A stretch of 64,000 nt of DNA from Conexibacter sp. CPCC 206217. Its GTDB lineage: Bacteria > Actinomycetota > Thermoleophilia > Solirubrobacterales > Solirubrobacteraceae. This document shows positions 1 to 7,887 of this stretch, piece after piece (the first letter of the stretch is position 1; each line of letters opens with the position of its first letter). The position numbers and the translations under genes were made by a program. The stretch is taken from NCBI RefSeq assembly GCF_030646165.1, contig NZ_JAUTDO010000004.1:248001-312000 (forward strand). Reading direction: 5' to 3'. The notes beneath the pieces are model-generated. The model saw nothing but the letters and a program-made list of their open reading frames with translations, was not told the DNA's origin and did no database searches.

Positions 1-591
1 GGCCGTCGCGAGCGCCTTGGCGGCCGCTTCGAGTCTGTCGTCGCCCCAGAAGAGGCGGTCGCCGACCGCGATCGTGGGGGCGCCGGTGACGCCGCGCTCG
101 CGCGCCGCGTCGGTGTTCGCACGCAGGCGCGCCTTGATCTCCGGCCGCCGCACGCCCTCCGCGACCGCGTCGCGCGGGACGCCAACGGCATCGGCCGCGT
201 CGAGCAGGACGTCCAGCTCTCTGAGGTTGAGCCCGCGCCCGAGGCCGGCGTCGAACAGCGCGAGCGCCATCTCACGCTGACGCCCGTGCTCGTCCGCGAC
301 GAGCACCGCGCGCAGCGCCGGGATCGAATAGGTCGCTCTCGGGAAGCCGGACGGCCAGACGAGCGGCAGCCCGCGTGCGGCCGCACGCCGCTCGCACTCG
401 CGCATGTGTCCCTCGCGCACCGTCCCCTCCTGCCACGACCACGGCACCTTGCCGATCTCCAGCAGCAGCGCCCCGAACGCGATCGGCACCCAGCGCGGCG
501 CGACCGGCAGCAGCGCGTCGACGCGGTGGGCGGCGAGGTAGGCGTACGGCGAGCTGACGTCGTAGTAGAAGACCGGCGGCTCAGGCGGCAC
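1..591 (-). CDS. DsbA-family / 2-hydroxychromene-2-carboxylate isomerase-like protein (3' end cut by window edge)
   Basis: Translating the minus strand from a GTG at 591 gives an open frame of 197 codons that runs off the left edge. It begins VPPEPPVFYYDVSSPYAYLA, the first beta strand and active-site turn of the thioredoxin-fold HCCA isomerase/DsbA family. A Ser-Ser-Pro replaces the DsbA CxxC, as in the glutathione-dependent isomerase branch. Near the cut end is GVTGAPTIAVGDRLFWGDDR, which holds the cis-Pro loop and the conserved F-x-G-x-D-R motif. The length seen (about 197 of a usual 200-220 residues) suggests only a few residues are missing. Family membership is clear; the substrate is not, and FrnE-like thiol oxidoreductase function is less likely without the cysteines. 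Confidence 0.8.
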   Translation of the reverse strand, partial: MPPEPPVFYYDVSSPYAYLAAHRVDALLPVAPRWVPIAFGALLLEIGKVPWSWQEGTVREGHMRECERRAAARGLPLVWPSGFPRATYSIPALRAVLVADEHGRQREMALALFDAGLGRGLNLRELDVLLDAADAVGVPRDAVAEGVRRPEIKARLRANTDAARERGVTGAPTIAVGDRLFWGDDRLEAAAKALATA

Positions 592-700
592 GCGTCCGAG
601 CGTACGGCGCGGGCGGCGAGCAGGGACCCGGTCGAAGCGACAGCGGGGGCTTCGCGACGGCGACGCGCGCCGGCCGCCCGGCCTGCAACCCTGTCGGGCG

Positions 701-1921
701 ATGTCAGACGTCGATTCGCTTCAGAACTCCGAGGAGGCCGTCGCGCAGCTGCGCCAGGAGGCCGCCGACGCCACGCACCGCGCTGCGATCGAGCAGCTGC
801 GCAAGGCTCCGCTGGCCGACACGGCCAGCAAGGCGCAGCGGCGCGTGAGCGCGACGCTCGACCACGTGCGCAGCTCGACGAACATGCGCGAGGGCCCGCT
901 GCCGGAGGTCGAGGAGCTGGCGATCTCGCTGCTGGAGACCGGCCTGCTGCACCCGCCGCTGGTGCGCGAGACCGGTGACGGCGACGTCCCCTACGAGCTG
1001 GTCGCCGGCGCCCGCCGGCTGGCCGCGATGCGGCTCGTGGACGAGGCGGAGGGCACGCCGCGCACGTGGGACCTCGACCTGCGCGTCGGGATGACGCGGC
1101 GCGAGGCGCTGACGCTGCAGTTCGCCGAGAACTTCCATCAGAGAAAGCCCGAGCCGATCATGTTCGCGCGCGCCGTGCGCCAGATCATGATCGAGGACCC
1201 GGAGCTGACCGCGGCCGAGGTCTCGCGCATGACCGGCGCGCCGGCCGAGTGGACGCGCAGCGCGCTGAAGCTGCTGGAGCTGCCCGCGATCGCCGAGCGC
1301 GTCGAGGCCGGCGACCTCGCCTTCACCGCCGCCGACATGGTGCGTCGCGCGATCTCGACCGGGCGCGTCAGCGAAGCAGATGCGATCGAGCTGGCCGGCA
1401 GAGCGGCCGACGGCGACATCACGACCGGCGAGCTGAGAAGAGCGGTCGGCTACGTGCCGCCGAAGCCCGAGAACTACGACGAGCTGGCCGGCGAGCTGGA
1501 CAGAGCGCGCTGGGACGCCAGACGCGCGGCCGAGAACGGCGGCGCGGCCTCCGACGCCGACCAGCGCGACTGGGAGCGAGGCGGCCACGAGCAGGAGCCC
1601 GGCTTCTCCGCCGGCGCCGCGCCGCTGGACCCCGCCGCCGGCGGCGCGCGCCCCGACACGACCGCGGGCGAGAGCGCCGAGGACGCCGAGCGGCGCGCGA
1701 GCGAGCTGGACGCCTACCTGCTCGGCCGCGTCCTCAACGAGGTCGCCGACGAGTACCGCGAGCTGCTCGGGATCGTCGACGACGGGGAGTCCTTCCAGTA
1801 CGCCTTCGCGCTGCGCCCGTACGAGCGCGTCGCGGCGCTGCGGATGCTCGCGAGAAAGCTGCTGGAGGCGGACCGCAACCCGCCGCGCGAGCTGGCTCAC
1901 CTGACGCGCGCGGGGGTCTGA
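701..1921 (+). CDS. Solitary ParB/Spo0J-like DNA-binding protein
   Basis: 406 aa. A ParB N-terminal (CTP-binding/sulfiredoxin-like) domain lies at about residues 50-150, with ELVAGARRLAAMR (99-111) at the GERR-box position and FAENFHQRKPEP (141-152) at the ENxxR box. The first box has Ala instead of Glu. A helix-turn-helix follows at about 168-200 (LTAAEVSRMTG...). The remainder is Asp/Glu/Arg/Ala-rich, probably partly disordered, with a conserved-looking C-terminal helix region. ParB proteins bind parS and form CTP-dependent clamps in chromosome or plasmid segregation. No parA and no parS-like GTTTCACGTGAAAC palindrome is visible nearby, so this is probably a stand-alone ParB-like regulator rather than the segregation ParB. 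Start ATG follows the sequence ctgtcgggcg without a Shine-Dalgarno. Confidence 0.8.
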   Translation: MSDVDSLQNSEEAVAQLRQEAADATHRAAIEQLRKAPLADTASKAQRRVSATLDHVRSSTNMREGPLPEVEELAISLLETGLLHPPLVRETGDGDVPYELVAGARRLAAMRLVDEAEGTPRTWDLDLRVGMTRREALTLQFAENFHQRKPEPIMFARAVRQIMIEDPELTAAEVSRMTGAPAEWTRSALKLLELPAIAERVEAGDLAFTAADMVRRAISTGRVSEADAIELAGRAADGDITTGELRRAVGYVPPKPENYDELAGELDRARWDARRAAENGGAASDADQRDWERGGHEQEPGFSAGAAPLDPAAGGARPDTTAGESAEDAERRASELDAYLLGRVLNEVADEYRELLGIVDDGESFQYAFALRPYERVAALRMLARKLLEADRNPPRELAHLTRAGV

Positions 1922-1932
1922 GCCGGCGCTGT

Positions 1933-1956
1933 CCGGCTCGCCGTGTGGCGAGCCGG
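1933..1956. terminator. Stem-loop between convergent genes
   Basis: A perfect 10-bp stem (CCGGCTCGCC / GGCGAGCCGG) with a GTGT loop sits 11 nt after the parB-like stop codon and before the stop of the convergent membrane-protein gene. There is no U-tract. It probably ends transcription from both sides. Confidence 0.6.
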
Positions 1957-2011
1957 CCGGCGCAGCGAGCCGGCCGCCGGCGACGCGTTCCGCCGCGGCA
2001 CCCCCTGCCCC

Positions 2012-3607
2012 TCACGGCGTCGGGGTCCCGCCGATCCCGGCCAGTCGGGGCAGCGGACCGATCGCGAGCATGTCCTGAACCAGCGCCACACCGATGCGCC
2101 CGGAGCGTCCCACGAACGGGAGGGCGTTGCCCGGGACGCCGTCGGGCTGCCTCTGCGGATCGACGGGGTACAGCTCGATCAGCCGGTCGTCGAGCACCAG
2201 CGCGACGTGCTGCGCGGCGTCCTCGACCGCGACCCCCGGCAGCATCCGCCCCTGACCGCGCTGCGAGACGGCGCGCGTCAGGTCGTGCCAGGCAGCTCTC
2301 TGCGCGTCGGCGAAGACCAGCTCGAACGTCACCTCGCCGCCGCCCGGCGGGATCTGCGTCGTCGCTCTCTCCGCGCCCCGCAGCGCGGGCTGGCCGCGCA
2401 GCACGAAGAAGCGCGCACGCGGGTCGCTGCGCGGCATCGCGCGTCCGCGGTCCAGACCAAACGACTGCACGATCCGGCCGTGGCCATCGAGCGCGCGCAG
2501 CTGGGTGCGTGCGTCGGCGAGCGTCATCCCGACGCTGGCGGCGCCGCGGCGGCTGATCGCCGTCGCGCGCGCGACCCCGTCGGCGAGGCCCTGCGCGACG
2601 GTCGTGCCGTCGGGCAGCAGCGCGCTCGCCTCCCAGTCGTAGACGGTCAGGTTGCCGGGACCCAGCGCGGCGGTCGCGAAGGCGCTGTCCTGCGGCGAGA
2701 CCGTCGCCGTCAGCCTGTTCCCGTCGCCGATCACCTGTGAGCGCTCGGGACCGATCGCCTGCAGCCGCGCCTGCGCCCGCTCGGCGACCGACGCCGCGTC
2801 GTCGACGCTGTACGTCAGCCGTCTGAAGCCGCTCGGGCTCGACGGAGCCGGCGCGTCGATCGGCACGGTCTCGATCGTGTCGATGCGCCCGTCCGTCCGC
2901 GTCACCAACTGCACGCGCTTGGCCCTGTTGCGCGCGATGGTGAGCGAGAACGGGCGTGCGACGAGCGTCGGCCCGTTGACCCGTCTGACCGTCACCGTCG
3001 GACCGCCGGGCACCGATTCGGCCTTGCCGCCGCGGTTCGCGCCGAGCGGTGGGGTGCCCACGACGATCTGCGCGTCCGGAGCAGCAAGCCCCGTCACGAC
3101 GACGCGGTCGCCCTCGGCGCGCGCCTGCACCCACGCCGATCTCGCCGGCTGTCGCAACTGTGCCAGCACGAGCCCCTGGAACGCGCAGATCGTCGTGCCT
3201 GCCGGGTCGCGTCCGTTCGGCCGGTTTGCGCAGATCGCGGCGCGGTCTGTCGCGTAGACCGCGAAGCGGCCGCCGGCGGCGTCGAGCGAGACGCGTTGGC
3301 CGCCGGGCGCCGGCCGCGTACCGCCGACGTCGAACGGCGTCAGGGCTACGACGGCCGCGGCCAGCAGGATCAGCGTCAGCGCGGCGCCCGCGGTCTGCTG
3401 GAGGTGGTGGCGACGGCGGCGCCGACGGGCCTGCGCGGCGCCGATCAAGCGGCTGCCGATGCGCGCGAGCGGGTCCGCCGCGGACGACGCCGCCGCGGCT
3501 GCGTCGCGGGCGGGCAGATCGTCCGCGGACGACGCCGCGTGTGGATCGCGCGCGAGCGGATCGCCCGCGGGCGACATGCCGCCGGGTTCGGGTTGGTGGC
3601 CGCTCAT
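2012..3607 (-). CDS. Single-pass membrane protein coupled to the ECF sigma factor
   Basis: 531 aa from the ATG at 3607. The start overlaps the sigma-factor stop in an ATGA arrangement, so translation is probably coupled. Residues 1-60 are Pro/Ala/Asp-rich and cytoplasmic. They are followed by a basic patch (RRRRRRHH, 61-68) and one transmembrane helix at about 71-91, leaving about 440 residues outside. The position directly behind an ECF sigma gene is where an anti-sigma factor or its sensor partner is normally encoded. However, I see no zinc-binding HxxxCxxC anti-sigma motif in the cytoplasmic part. The extracytoplasmic part has no family I recognise; its beta-rich composition would fit a ligand-sensing or interaction domain. 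Role in controlling the sigma factor is inferred from context only. Confidence 0.7.
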   Translation of the reverse strand: MSGHQPEPGGMSPAGDPLARDPHAASSADDLPARDAAAAASSAADPLARIGSRLIGAAQARRRRRRHHLQQTAGAALTLILLAAAVVALTPFDVGGTRPAPGGQRVSLDAAGGRFAVYATDRAAICANRPNGRDPAGTTICAFQGLVLAQLRQPARSAWVQARAEGDRVVVTGLAAPDAQIVVGTPPLGANRGGKAESVPGGPTVTVRRVNGPTLVARPFSLTIARNRAKRVQLVTRTDGRIDTIETVPIDAPAPSSPSGFRRLTYSVDDAASVAERAQARLQAIGPERSQVIGDGNRLTATVSPQDSAFATAALGPGNLTVYDWEASALLPDGTTVAQGLADGVARATAISRRGAASVGMTLADARTQLRALDGHGRIVQSFGLDRGRAMPRSDPRARFFVLRGQPALRGAERATTQIPPGGGEVTFELVFADAQRAAWHDLTRAVSQRGQGRMLPGVAVEDAAQHVALVLDDRLIELYPVDPQRQPDGVPGNALPFVGRSGRIGVALVQDMLAIGPLPRLAGIGGTPTP

Positions 3608-4182
3608 CGCGCGCGCTCCTCCTCTGCGTCGGCCATCCGCAGGCCGACGCGGCGCAGGCCGCGCGACACGCGCGCCCGCATGGTGGTCTCGGTGGTCTGG
3701 AAGCGGGCGGCCAGCTGCGCGTAGCCCTGCTCGTCGACGACGCGCGCGAGCACCGCCGCGCGCTGGTCCGGCGGCAGGTCGCCGACGAGCCGCATCGCCA
3801 GCTCGCCAGCGGCCGCCTCGCTGAGCCGGCGGTCGACCTCGGCCAGCTCGTCCGCCGACAGGTCCAGCGACGCGATCCCGAGCCGCTGCAGGGCGTCGTC
3901 GGCGGTCCGCGCCCGCCGGATCGAGTCGATCAGCTTGTGGTTGGCGATCCCGAACAGCCACGCTCGCACCGGTCCCTCGCCGGGCCGGAAGCGGTGCGCC
4001 GACTGCAGCGCGGCGGCGAACACCTCCGCCGTCAGATCGAGCGCTTGCTCGGTCGAGCGGGTGCGCGAGCGCAGGTACGCGAGCACGGCCGGGGCGTGAC
4101 GCGCGTAGACCGCGCCGAACGCGGCCGGCTCTCGCTTGGTCGCAGCCAGCAGCTGCTCGTCTGATCGCTTGTCGTCCCTCAT
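3604..4182 (-). CDS. ECF-type RNA polymerase sigma factor
   Basis: 192 aa. Sigma region 2 spans about residues 20-90: LRSRTRSTEQALDLTAEVF is the 2.2 core-binding part, and RAWLFGIANHKLIDSIRRAR is the 2.3/2.4 -10 recognition helix. Region 4 is at about 132-182 (LPPDQRAAVLARVVDEQGYA, then the TTETTMRARVSRGLRRV helix). The length is typical of extracytoplasmic-function sigma factors. The ATG at 4182 was chosen because region 1.2-like sequence starts just after it; an upstream ATG at 4260 would add 26 residues with no family similarity and would cross the divergent gene's promoter. The stop overlaps the start of a membrane protein gene that probably encodes its regulator. Confidence 0.87.
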   Translation of the reverse strand: MRDDKRSDEQLLAATKREPAAFGAVYARHAPAVLAYLRSRTRSTEQALDLTAEVFAAALQSAHRFRPGEGPVRAWLFGIANHKLIDSIRRARTADDALQRLGIASLDLSADELAEVDRRLSEAAAGELAMRLVGDLPPDQRAAVLARVVDEQGYAQLAARFQTTETTMRARVSRGLRRVGLRMADAEEERAR

Positions 4183-4231
4183 CTGCTCAGTTCCTCGCAC
4201 GGGCGCGGAACGTGTGACAGCCCGAGCGGCG

Positions 4232-4237
4232 TACTCT
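4232..4237 (+). promoter_or_regulatory. -10 box of a leaderless promoter
   Basis: TACTCT lies 7 nt before the ATG at 4245 and no Shine-Dalgarno is present, which is the spacing expected if transcription starts at the initiation codon. Confidence 0.45.
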
Positions 4238-4244
4238 GAAGCAG

Positions 4245-5039
4245 ATGAGCGACGACGCACGGAACCCGGGCCGCGCGATCACCCACGTGGACGCGACGCC
4301 GCCGGCGACGGGTGCCGACGTCGTCGACCTGCTGCGGGCGAAGGCGATCGCGCTGGAGGATCTGGCGACGACCGTCGAGCGGCTGCGCGCCGAGGGCTGG
4401 CGCACCGACGGCGCCGTCGGGCTCGGCTTCTCGCTCGGCGTCGACGGCGTCCACCTCGAGTGCGACGCGGCCGGCTACCACGTGCTCGCACGGCTGGGCC
4501 GCTCGCTGTCGCCGGGCACGGTGATCCACTGGCACCGCAACGACCGCAGCTGGCGCTCGGGCGGCTGGATCGTCGGGCTGCCGGCGGAGGAGCAGCTCGG
4601 CGAGACGGAGGACCTGCCCGTGATCGTGCAGTCGACCCGCTCCGGCCGCCAGACCCGCTGCGAGGACCAGCAAGAGCTGGTCGAGGCGGTCAGACTGCAC
4701 CTGCGCGAGATCGCCGCCGACCTCGACGAGGACCCGCTGCTGCGGGCACGCGCCGGCGAGGTGCGCGAGCAGCTGGCCGCGCTCGACGCGGGCGAGCCGC
4801 CGCAGGTCTTCTACCGCTTCGAGGGCTCGCCAGAGGCCGAGGACGCGCTCACGAGCGCGCACATGGTGCACGTCACGCCCGAGGCGCTGGCACGCTGGGA
4901 GGGCTTCCGCGACGGCGTCGCCGGCGAGCCGCTGTACGACGGCGACCAGCGGCTGGAGGGCCTCACGGGCCTCGCCTTCCGCGACGGCTTCCGCCGCGGC
5001 AGAGAGTGCGCGCACCTGCTCGCGCGCGACGGCTGCTGA
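4245..5039 (+). CDS. Conserved-looking hypothetical protein divergent from the sigma factor
   Basis: 264 aa, soluble, acidic, with no signal peptide or membrane helix. I do not recognise a domain. The middle contains a Trp-rich stretch (VIHWHRNDRSWRSGGWIVG, about 93-111). The C-terminal third has two similar segments, WEGFRDGVAGEPL and LAFRDGFRRGRECAH, a pattern of Phe-Arg-Asp-Gly turns. The start codon is 62 bp from the divergent sigma gene start and is preceded by a leaderless-type -10 box. Codon use and GC match the neighbours, so it is likely a real gene. It might be a target of the neighbouring sigma factor, but nothing in the sequence shows that. Confidence 0.65.
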   Translation: MSDDARNPGRAITHVDATPPATGADVVDLLRAKAIALEDLATTVERLRAEGWRTDGAVGLGFSLGVDGVHLECDAAGYHVLARLGRSLSPGTVIHWHRNDRSWRSGGWIVGLPAEEQLGETEDLPVIVQSTRSGRQTRCEDQQELVEAVRLHLREIAADLDEDPLLRARAGEVREQLAALDAGEPPQVFYRFEGSPEAEDALTSAHMVHVTPEALARWEGFRDGVAGEPLYDGDQRLEGLTGLAFRDGFRRGRECAHLLARDGC

Positions 5040-5067
5040 GCGGGGCGCGCGCCGGGGCGGCCGAACG

Positions 5068-6744
5068 TCAGCCGGCGTACTGGCGCGCGAGCAGCGCCAC
5101 GTGCAGCGTCAGCAGCTGCTCCGGGTCGCTCAGCTCGACGCCGAGCAGCTGCTCGATCCGCGCGAGGCGGTGGTAGAGCGCCTGGCGGTTGAGGTGCAGC
5201 GTCCGCGCCGTCTCGGCCTTGCGGCCGCCGTTGGCGATCAGCGCCTCGAGCGTCGGCAGCAGCACGAGTCTGCGCTCGCGATCGTGCGCGACGAGCGGCC
5301 CCAGCACGCGCTCGACCATCGCCGTCAGGTCCGCATCGTCGCGTGCGGTCCACAACAGCCGTCGCAGCTCCAGCGCCTTGACGTCGTGCCAGGCCCGCTC
5401 GCCGCTCGCCGCGCCGTCGTCCTCGGATCCGCCGGCTCGCTCGCCGGCCGCTCCGCCGTCCCCCGAGGAGGCGCCGCTGGCCGCGATCGCCGCCGCGCTC
5501 TGTTCGCCGCGGCGCAGCTCCGGCCCCGCCGCGGACAGCTCGCTCGCCCGGCCCGCGGCGACGGTGACGCGCTCGATGCCGAGCCGTCTGCCGAGTACCT
5601 CGTGCAGGACCGCGGCGACCGCATCCGCTGCGGCCGCGCGTTGATCGGCGTCGCGCAGCGCCACGAGCACCAGCAGCGTCGCGCTGGACGAGCGCCGCCC
5701 GACGACCGCGTCCCAGCCGCGCGCGGACAGCTGCCGCTCGGCGTCGCGCAGCGCGGCGTCCCAGTCGCCGCCAAGGTGTTCGCTCCCGTCACCGACCAGC
5801 GCCGCAAGCGGCAGCAGCAGCGCCGGCACGCGCTCCAAGCCCGCCGCCAGCGCGGCCCGACCGACCGCGCCCGGCGCGATGCGGCCGTCGGCGAGGTCGA
5901 CGAGCAGGCTGCCGCGCTCGCGCGCGGCCAACTCCTCCTCCTGACGTTCACGCAGCAGCGCGAGCGCGACGATCCCCGCCGCGGGCTCCAACGCGACGCC
6001 CGCGAGCGCGTCGTACGGCGCGCGCAGCGGCGCCACCAGCAGGCGCCCGTCGCCGCGGCCGCCGGTCCGCACGGCGGCGGCGCGTCCGCCCGGCGCGACC
6101 CCGCCCCGTCGCGCCATCTCCCACGCGTCGAGCGGGTCGACCATGTCCGCATCGCCGCCGGGCAGCGCGTGCGACAACAACCGCCCGCGCGCGTCCTCCA
6201 AGAAGACCGGCGCCTGCAGTGTCGACGCGAGTGCGGCGAGCACGGCCGGGATGCCCTCGCCCTCCAGCAGCAGCTCGGTCAGCTCGCGCTGGATCAGCTC
6301 GCCGCGTCGCAGCAGCGCGTAGTGCGAGGAGACGAGCTGGGTGTGGACCGCCTCCGTCACGGCGACGAACGGGATCTCGTTGCGCAGCACGATCAGCGGC
6401 AGCTGCGCCTGCTCGGCCGCCTCCACCAGCGCGCGCGGCGCCGCGGAGAAGACCGTCCCCAGCTCGATCACGAGGGCGGCCGCGTCGCGCTCCGCCAGGC
6501 GCGCGACGAAGCGCCGCTGCTCGGCCGCCCGCGTGCCGATCCCCATGCCCGTCGTCAGCAGCATCTCGCCGCCGCTCAGCAGCGCCGCGATGTTCGCGAC
6601 CTCGCCCGTGTGGACCCAGCGGATCGTCTGATCCAGGCGCGCGTGGCCGGCGAGCACCTCGGGCAGCCCGCGCCGCAGCGCCGGCAGCTCCAGCGCGGCG
6701 CGAACGGTGATGTCGGGAAGCGCTCTGTCGTCGGTGGCGGTCAT
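5068..6744 (-). CDS. PucR-family transcriptional regulator
   Basis: 558 aa. An N-terminal PucR domain (about residues 10-130; RWVHTGEVANIAALLSGGEM is characteristic) is followed by a poorly conserved central GGDEF-like region. The C-terminal PucR helix-turn-helix (HTH_30) lies at about 495-550 (TLEALIANGGRKAETARTLH and NRQALYHRLARIEQLLG). A low-complexity Gly/Ser/Glu stretch interrupts the protein near residue 445. The ATG at 6744 is preceded by a GGAAGGG Shine-Dalgarno. It is divergent from aguA, so it most likely controls the agmatine/putrescine genes. PucR proteins are named for purine catabolism but regulate varied nitrogen pathways in actinobacteria; the effector here is unknown. Confidence 0.85.
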   Translation of the reverse strand: MTATDDRALPDITVRAALELPALRRGLPEVLAGHARLDQTIRWVHTGEVANIAALLSGGEMLLTTGMGIGTRAAEQRRFVARLAERDAAALVIELGTVFSAAPRALVEAAEQAQLPLIVLRNEIPFVAVTEAVHTQLVSSHYALLRRGELIQRELTELLLEGEGIPAVLAALASTLQAPVFLEDARGRLLSHALPGGDADMVDPLDAWEMARRGGVAPGGRAAAVRTGGRGDGRLLVAPLRAPYDALAGVALEPAAGIVALALLRERQEEELAARERGSLLVDLADGRIAPGAVGRAALAAGLERVPALLLPLAALVGDGSEHLGGDWDAALRDAERQLSARGWDAVVGRRSSSATLLVLVALRDADQRAAAADAVAAVLHEVLGRRLGIERVTVAAGRASELSAAGPELRRGEQSAAAIAASGASSGDGGAAGERAGGSEDDGAASGERAWHDVKALELRRLLWTARDDADLTAMVERVLGPLVAHDRERRLVLLPTLEALIANGGRKAETARTLHLNRQALYHRLARIEQLLGVELSDPEQLLTLHVALLARQYAG

Positions 6745-6830
6745 GCGCCCTTCCGGGGCGTGGCGCGGACCGATACCGTCGCACAACGAAGCGCGCCAGG
6801 CTCCGCCATTTCGGCGCACACCCTGCTCGC

Positions 6831-6836
6831 TAGGCT
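6831..6836 (+). promoter_or_regulatory. -10 box of the leaderless aguA promoter
   Basis: TAGGCT is 7 nt upstream of the aguA ATG; the intervening cccgccc has no ribosome-binding site. Confidence 0.5.
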
Positions 6837-6843
6837 CCCGCCC

Positions 6844-7887
6844 ATGAACACGACCACCCGCGCTGCCGGCCTGCGGATGCCGGCCGAATGGGCGCCGCAC
6901 GAGCGCACGTTGATCGCCTGGCCGGCCCGCGAGGAGGCGTGGCGCGGCACGACGATCGAGGAGGCGCGCGACGCGCACGCCGCCGTCGTCGAGGCGGTCG
7001 CGGCGTTCGAGCCGGTCACGCTGGTCGCCGATCCGGCGCACGTCGCGGACGCGCGCAGACGCGTGACGGCCGACAACGTCGAGGTCGTCGCGCTGCCGAT
7101 CGACGATTCGTGGCTGCGCGACTCCGGCCCGATCGTCGTCACCGGCACCGGCGGCTCCGGCACCACGCGCGCGGGGATCGACTTCCGCTTCAACGCCTGG
7201 GGCGAGGCGTTCGAGCCGTACGACAAGGACGCGGCGATCGCGCAGCGGCTGCTGGAGCAGCTCGGGATCGAGCGCTTCGGCTCGCCGCTGGTGCTGGAGG
7301 GAGGCTCGATCGCGGTCGACGGCGAGGGCACGCTCGTGACGACCGAGCAGTGCCTGCTGAACCCCAACCGCAACGCGCTGCTGGAGCGCGTCGACATCGA
7401 GCAGGAGCTGAGGCTGCAGCTCGGCGTCGAGCAGATCGTCTGGCTCGGCCAGGGCCTGATCGAGGACGCCGACACCGACGGCCACGTCGACAACGTCGCG
7501 GCGTTCGTCGCGCCCGGTAGGGTGCTGCTGCAGACCGCTCCCGCCGGCGATCTCAACCACGCCAACACGCTCGAGAACAAGCGCCGCCTGCTGGCGGCCG
7601 GACTCGACGTCATAGAGCTGTCGCTGCTGCCGCGCACCCAGCGCGAGGACGGCGAGGCGGTCGTGGTCCCGTACATGAACTTCTACCTCTGCAACGGCGC
7701 CGCGATCGTGCCGCTTGCGCAACTCGACCACGACATGGACGACGAGGCGCTGACGCGCCTGCGCGCGCTGCTGCCCGGCCGTGAGGTCGTCGGCGTGCCC
7801 GGCCGCGTGCTGGCGCTCGGCGGCGGCGGCGTCCACTGCATCACCCAGCAGGTCCCAGCGATACCGACCCCGGAGCAGCAGGCATGA
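6844..7887 (+). CDS. aguA: Agmatine deiminase
   Basis: 347 aa, peptidyl-arginine-deiminase-like (PF04371) fold. It hydrolyses agmatine to N-carbamoylputrescine and ammonia. Diagnostic motifs are present: MPAEWAPHERTLIAWP at the N-terminus, DDSWLRDSGP with substrate-binding Asp residues, DGHVDNVAAF with the catalytic His, and GGGGVHCITQQ with the nucleophilic Cys at residue 332. Length is typical of the family (340-370). The gene overlaps aguB by ATGA, so the two steps from agmatine to putrescine are made together. Divergent from the PucR regulator, which probably controls it. Confidence 0.95.
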   Translation: MNTTTRAAGLRMPAEWAPHERTLIAWPAREEAWRGTTIEEARDAHAAVVEAVAAFEPVTLVADPAHVADARRRVTADNVEVVALPIDDSWLRDSGPIVVTGTGGSGTTRAGIDFRFNAWGEAFEPYDKDAAIAQRLLEQLGIERFGSPLVLEGGSIAVDGEGTLVTTEQCLLNPNRNALLERVDIEQELRLQLGVEQIVWLGQGLIEDADTDGHVDNVAAFVAPGRVLLQTAPAGDLNHANTLENKRRLLAAGLDVIELSLLPRTQREDGEAVVVPYMNFYLCNGAAIVPLAQLDHDMDDEALTRLRALLPGREVVGVPGRVLALGGGGVHCITQQVPAIPTPEQQA

